DNA of 64,000 nucleotides. Origin: Rhipicephalus microplus (taxonomy: Eukaryota; Arthropoda; Arachnida; Ixodida; Ixodidae). Positions 60,566 to 64,000 of this stretch are shown here, in pieces (position 1 is the stretch's first letter; each line of letters starts with the position of its first letter). The DNA is taken from NCBI RefSeq assembly GCF_043290135.1, contig NC_134702.1, forward strand, positions 192,046,491 to 192,110,490, read 5' to 3'. Below the pieces are notes generated by a model, which saw only the letters and a program-made list of their open reading frames with translations, was not told the DNA's origin and did no database searches. Made by a program: the position numbers and the translations under genes.

Positions 60566-63398
60566 GTGCGGCCTCACCGGCAAACACCGCCAAGATCGCA
60601 CTCCCTCACCAGAGAAGGATTGGCCACCCTGGTGCAGTATCTGGCCACTACCTCCCACATGCTTACGTCAAATAACCCACGGCCCTCAGTCCCCAGCAGC
60701 TGCGAAGCAACTGACCACGGCGGCGGTCAGATCTGCAACGCAGCAGAGGGTGCTAAGAATCTCTGGATCCGGACAGGCCGCCATTGGAACCTGAACTTGG
60801 CAACGTTTAACGCTAGAACCTTATCTAGTGAGGGAAGTCTAGCTGTACTATTCGAGGAGCTAGAGGGTGTTAAATGGGATATAATAGGGCTCAGTGAGGT
60901 TAGGAGGACAGATGAGGCCTATACGGTGCTACAGAATGGGCACGCCCTTTGCTACAGGGGTTTGGCAGTGGGGTTCCTGGGAGTGGGGTTCCTAACTGGG
61001 AGTGGGGTTCCTAATTCACAGAAACATAGCTGGCAACATAGCTGGCAACTATAGCAATAATGAAAGGGTTGTAGGTATCGTAATTAAACTGAATAAAAGA
61101 TACAAGATGAAGGTAGTACAGGCTTACGCACCTACATCCAGCCATGATGACTCTTCAGTTGAAAGCTTCTATGAAGACGTGGAATCGGCAATGAGTAAGG
61201 TAAAAACACAGTATACTATAGTGATGGGCGACTTTAATGCAAAGGTAGGGAAGAAGCAGGCTGGAGACCAGGCAGTAGGAGATTATGGCATCGGTACTAG
61301 AACAGCCAGAGGAGAGCTACTAGTAGAATTTGTAGAACGCAATAATTTATGGATTTTCAATACCTTCTACCGAAAACGAGAAAACCGCAAGTGGACATGG
61401 AGGAGCCCTAATGGCGAAAATAAGAACGAAATAGACTTTATAATGAGTGCACACCCTGAAATCGTGCAGGATGTGGAAGTGACTGGCAAGATACGATGCA
61501 GTGACCTTAGAATGGTACGGTCTCGAATTCGCCTAGACTTGAAGAAGGAACGGCAGAAACTGATACGCAAGAAGCCAATCAATCAGCTAGCACTGAGAGG
61601 GAAAGTACAGGATTTCAGAGTGTCGCTGCAGAACAGGTACTCGGCTCTTAGTGAGGAAAGCAACCTTAGCGTAGATACAATGAATGATAATCTGACGAGT
61701 ATCATTACGGAGTGTGCAGTGGAAGTTGGAGGCAGGGTAGTTAGACAGGACACTGGCAAGCTTTTCCAGGAAACGAAGAACCTAATTAAGAAGCGTCACA
61801 TCATGAAAGTGTCAAGTACAACAGACAAAATAGAACTGGCAGAGCTTTCGAAGTTGATTACTAGACGTAAGGTATGCGATGTAAGAAGGTATAACATGGA
61901 GAGAATTGAACACGCTCTGAAAAACGGAGGAAGTGTCAAAGCATTGAAGAGGAAACTTGGGATAGGCAAAAGTCGGATGTATGCACTAAGGGACAAAGAA
62001 GGCAAAATAACTACCAATATGGATAGGATAGTTAAAATAGTGGAGGAGTTTTACAGAGATCAGTACAGTAGCCGAGACAACCACCACTTTAATTCTATAA
62101 GAACTAGCAGTAACCCAAATTACACCCCACCAGTAATGATAGAAGAAGTCAGAAAAGCTTTGGAGAGCATGCAAAGGGGCAAAGCTGCTGGTGAGGATCA
62201 GGTAACATCAAATCTGCTGAAAGATGAAGGACAGATTGTGTTAGAAAAACTAGCCACTCTGTTTACGAGGTGTCTCCTGACGGGAAGAGTACCAGAGTCT
62301 TGGAAGAACGCTAACATCATCTCAATACATAAGAAAGACGATGACAAGGACTTGAAGAATTACAGACTGATCAGCTTGCTCTCTGTAGTATACAAGCTAT
62401 TTACAAAGGTAATTGCTAACAGAGTAAAGAAAACATTAGAATTCAATGAACCAAAGGAACAAGCAGGATTTCGAACAGGCTACTCAACAATTGACCACAT
62501 TCATACTATCAATCAGGTAATAGAGAAATGCTCAGAGTATAACCAACCACTATACATTGCCTTCATAGATTACGAGAAGGCGTTTGATTCAGTAGAAATA
62601 TCAGCCGTCATGCAAACACTGTGGAATCAGGGCATAGATGAAGTATCTATAAACATTCTGGAAGAAATCTACAGGGGATCAACTGCTACCATAGTGCTTC
62701 TTAAAGAAAGCAACAGAATAGCAATCAAGAAGGGTGTAAGGCAGGGGGACACAATTTCCCCAATGCTATTTACCGCGTGCTTACAGGAGGTTTTCAGAAG
62801 CCTTGAATGGGAACAGTTAGGGATAAAAGTGAATGGAGAATACCTTAGTAACCTGCGCTTCGCCGAAGACACTGCATTGCTGAGTAACTCGGAGGACGAA
62901 TTGCAACTCATGATTACGGAGTTAGAAAAGGAGAGCAGAGAGGTGGGTCCTAAAATTAATCTGCAGAAAACGAAAGTAATGTACAACAACCTCGGAAAGC
63001 AGCAGCGCTTCGAGATAGGTAATAGTGCACTTGAAGTTGTAAAAGACTATGTCTACTTAGGGCAGGTAATAACCGCAGAGCCGAACCACGAGATTTAAGT
63101 AACTAGAAGAATAAGAATGGGGTGGAGCACATTCGGCAAACACTCTCCAATTGTGACAGGTAGATTGCCACTATCCCTCAAGAGGAACGTATATAACAGC
63201 TGTATCTTGCCGGTACTTAGCTACGGAGCAGAAACCTGGAGACTTACAAAGAGGGTTCAGCTTAAATTGAGGACGACGCAGCGAGCAATGGAAAGAAAAA
63301 TGGTAGGTGTAACCTTAAGAGACAAGAAGAGAGCAGAGTGGATTAGGGAACAAACGGGGGTTAAGGATATCATAGCTGAAATCAAGAAGAAGAAATAG
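60566..63398 (+). pseudogene. RTE ORF2: endonuclease and reverse transcriptase
   Basis: Endonuclease start (60566 frame): LNLATFNARTLSSEGSLAVL and KWDIIGLSEVRRTDEAYTVL (catalytic N and E). Short tandem duplications at 60967-61048 shift the frame. The 61002-63098 frame, 698 residues, continues VVQAYAPTSSHDDSSVESFY, IVMGDFNAKVG, NEIDFIMS and CSDLRMVRSRI, then the polymerase: NYRLISLLSVVYKLFTKVIA, YIAFIDYEKAFDSVEISAVM, KKGVRQGDTISPMLFTACLQ and LRFAEDTALLSNSED. A TAA at 63096 is read past in the same frame to 63398 (VLSYGAETWRLTKRVQLKLR). S-D-H is S-D-L and F-A-D-D is F-A-E-D, so both enzymes have lost a catalytic residue. Confidence 0.92.
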
Positions 63399-63415
63399 AC
63401 ATGGGTAAACGTTGT

Positions 63416-64000
63416 ACCTACAGGCAAAACAAAAAGGTGTCAGAGTCATTCTATCTGAAAAATGAGCACCATAACTGCTGTAAGTGCATTCTCTACCACT
63501 GCAAACGTAAATGTGCTCCTGGAGCGGAGGCTCAACGGCTATGGCGACCGACGCCCAAGTTGCGTGCCGCCAAATGAAAAGCACTCGTGTAAACTTATCG
63601 CGGAAATTGTAACACCTAAAAGCTTTACTCAGAATTCACAATAGGCAGCCTCGTTAACTTGGGTGAAGGTTATTTTATTAATTATTCTCGTAATGTAGGC
63701 CAAACATTACCACTGTGAAGATGCTCAGTGAAATTACCGGCTAACTAAGTACTAATTAAAGATGTACCATGTGTAAGCACTCCGCGAGATGTGGTGGTAT
63801 AGTGTTTTTTGAGGCGAAATGGTGAAAAGTTATAACGTTGAAGTGTGGAACAAAAAGTTTAACTGTTTTTGCATTCTTCACGAAAAGATTTGGAAAATGA
63901 TCCTCGGCAAATCAGTCGTGTCAATAAATCGCACATTTGGCCAGATCGATCTATAACATACTTTTGCAGCGAAAGTATTAGCTCTGGCGTGGTCCCTTGG
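63416..64000. other. Unassigned
   Basis: DNA right of the RTE insertion, the continuation of the pre-insertion site. Short frames on both strands (63315-63584, 63462-63644) have no recognised domain. Confidence 0.55.

Larger units (their letters stand above)
60227..63404 (-). mobile_element. RTE-clade LINE with a 5' inversion (twin priming)
   Basis: On the minus strand, the left 244 bp (60470-60227) are the sense 3' end of an RTE element with a GAT-repeat tail. The remaining 2.9 kb is the rest of the same element in the opposite orientation, from its 5' region (about 60472) to a break after the K-K-K-K codons (63404). The break points match each other in element coordinates, and one target duplication encloses everything. 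This is the structure left by twin priming. Confidence 0.88.
60216..63415. repeat. 11-bp target-site duplication around the RTE
   Basis: GTAAACGTTGT occurs at 60216-60226 and again at 63405-63415, directly outside the RTE-derived DNA. The two identical copies define one insertion of 3178 bp. Confidence 0.9.

Overview
This is animal nuclear DNA with no sign of bacterial gene organisation. Almost all recognisable content is transposable elements, set in AT-rich unassigned DNA with many TA, GATA, ACAG and ATCT microsatellites. The best guess is a hard tick (metastriate, Rhipicephalus-like). Reasons: tRNA-derived SINEs of the Ruka type (9581-9825, 60071-60200, older copy near 31025-31172), I-clade, CR1-like and RTE LINEs of the kinds abundant in tick genomes, and Penelope-like elements. 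I inferred the host from recalled family resemblance, not from a search. No convincing host protein-coding gene was found.

Layout. 0.3-2.4 kb: a 26-bp tandem repeat, a TA-flanked dispersed module, a 148-bp hairpin and one copy of a four-copy non-autonomous family. 2.4-5.9 kb: a CR1-like LINE (minus). 6.6-9.4 kb: a Penelope-like element (minus) with two direct terminal repeats. 9.6 kb: a SINE with a 20-bp target duplication. 10.6-15.0 kb: a nearly full-length I-clade LINE (minus). 15.4-16.1 kb: second family copy. 17.5-22.4 kb: a decayed LTR element (minus) sitting in a GATA microsatellite and carrying an I-clade LINE (plus) inside it. 22.5-26.5 kb: a TA-flanked inverted-repeat element, gypsy gag and integrase debris, an RTE fragment and a third family copy. 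29.3-32.8 kb: a possible hAT-like element. 34-35.3 kb: RT remnant. 37.2-44.3 kb: Penelope-derived palindromes with hammerhead-ribozyme-like cores surrounding a complete but broken Ty3/gypsy element (38995-43892). 45.4-46.2 kb: fourth family copy. 51.4-52.8 kb: I-clade ORF1. 53.5-54.1 kb: a repeat carrying three heat-shock-element trimers, a TATA box and an initiator. 57.2-57.6 kb: a MITE. 58.6-59.5 kb: an STPR-like reading frame and a minisatellite. 60.2-63.4 kb: an RTE LINE.

The most notable results are these. (1) The RTE insertion is internally inverted and bounded by an 11-bp target duplication, the signature of twin priming. (2) Several different copies carry a CUGANGA - stem II - (G/A)AAAC hammerhead-like core whose stem II sequence differs between copies while pairing is kept. 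(3) A repeat has the architecture of a heat-shock promoter. (4) A four-copy, about 0.7-kb non-autonomous family carries an internal tetranucleotide microsatellite. (5) Two elements are nested in microsatellites. All elements with coding sequence carry stops, frameshifts or changed catalytic residues, so they look inactive.
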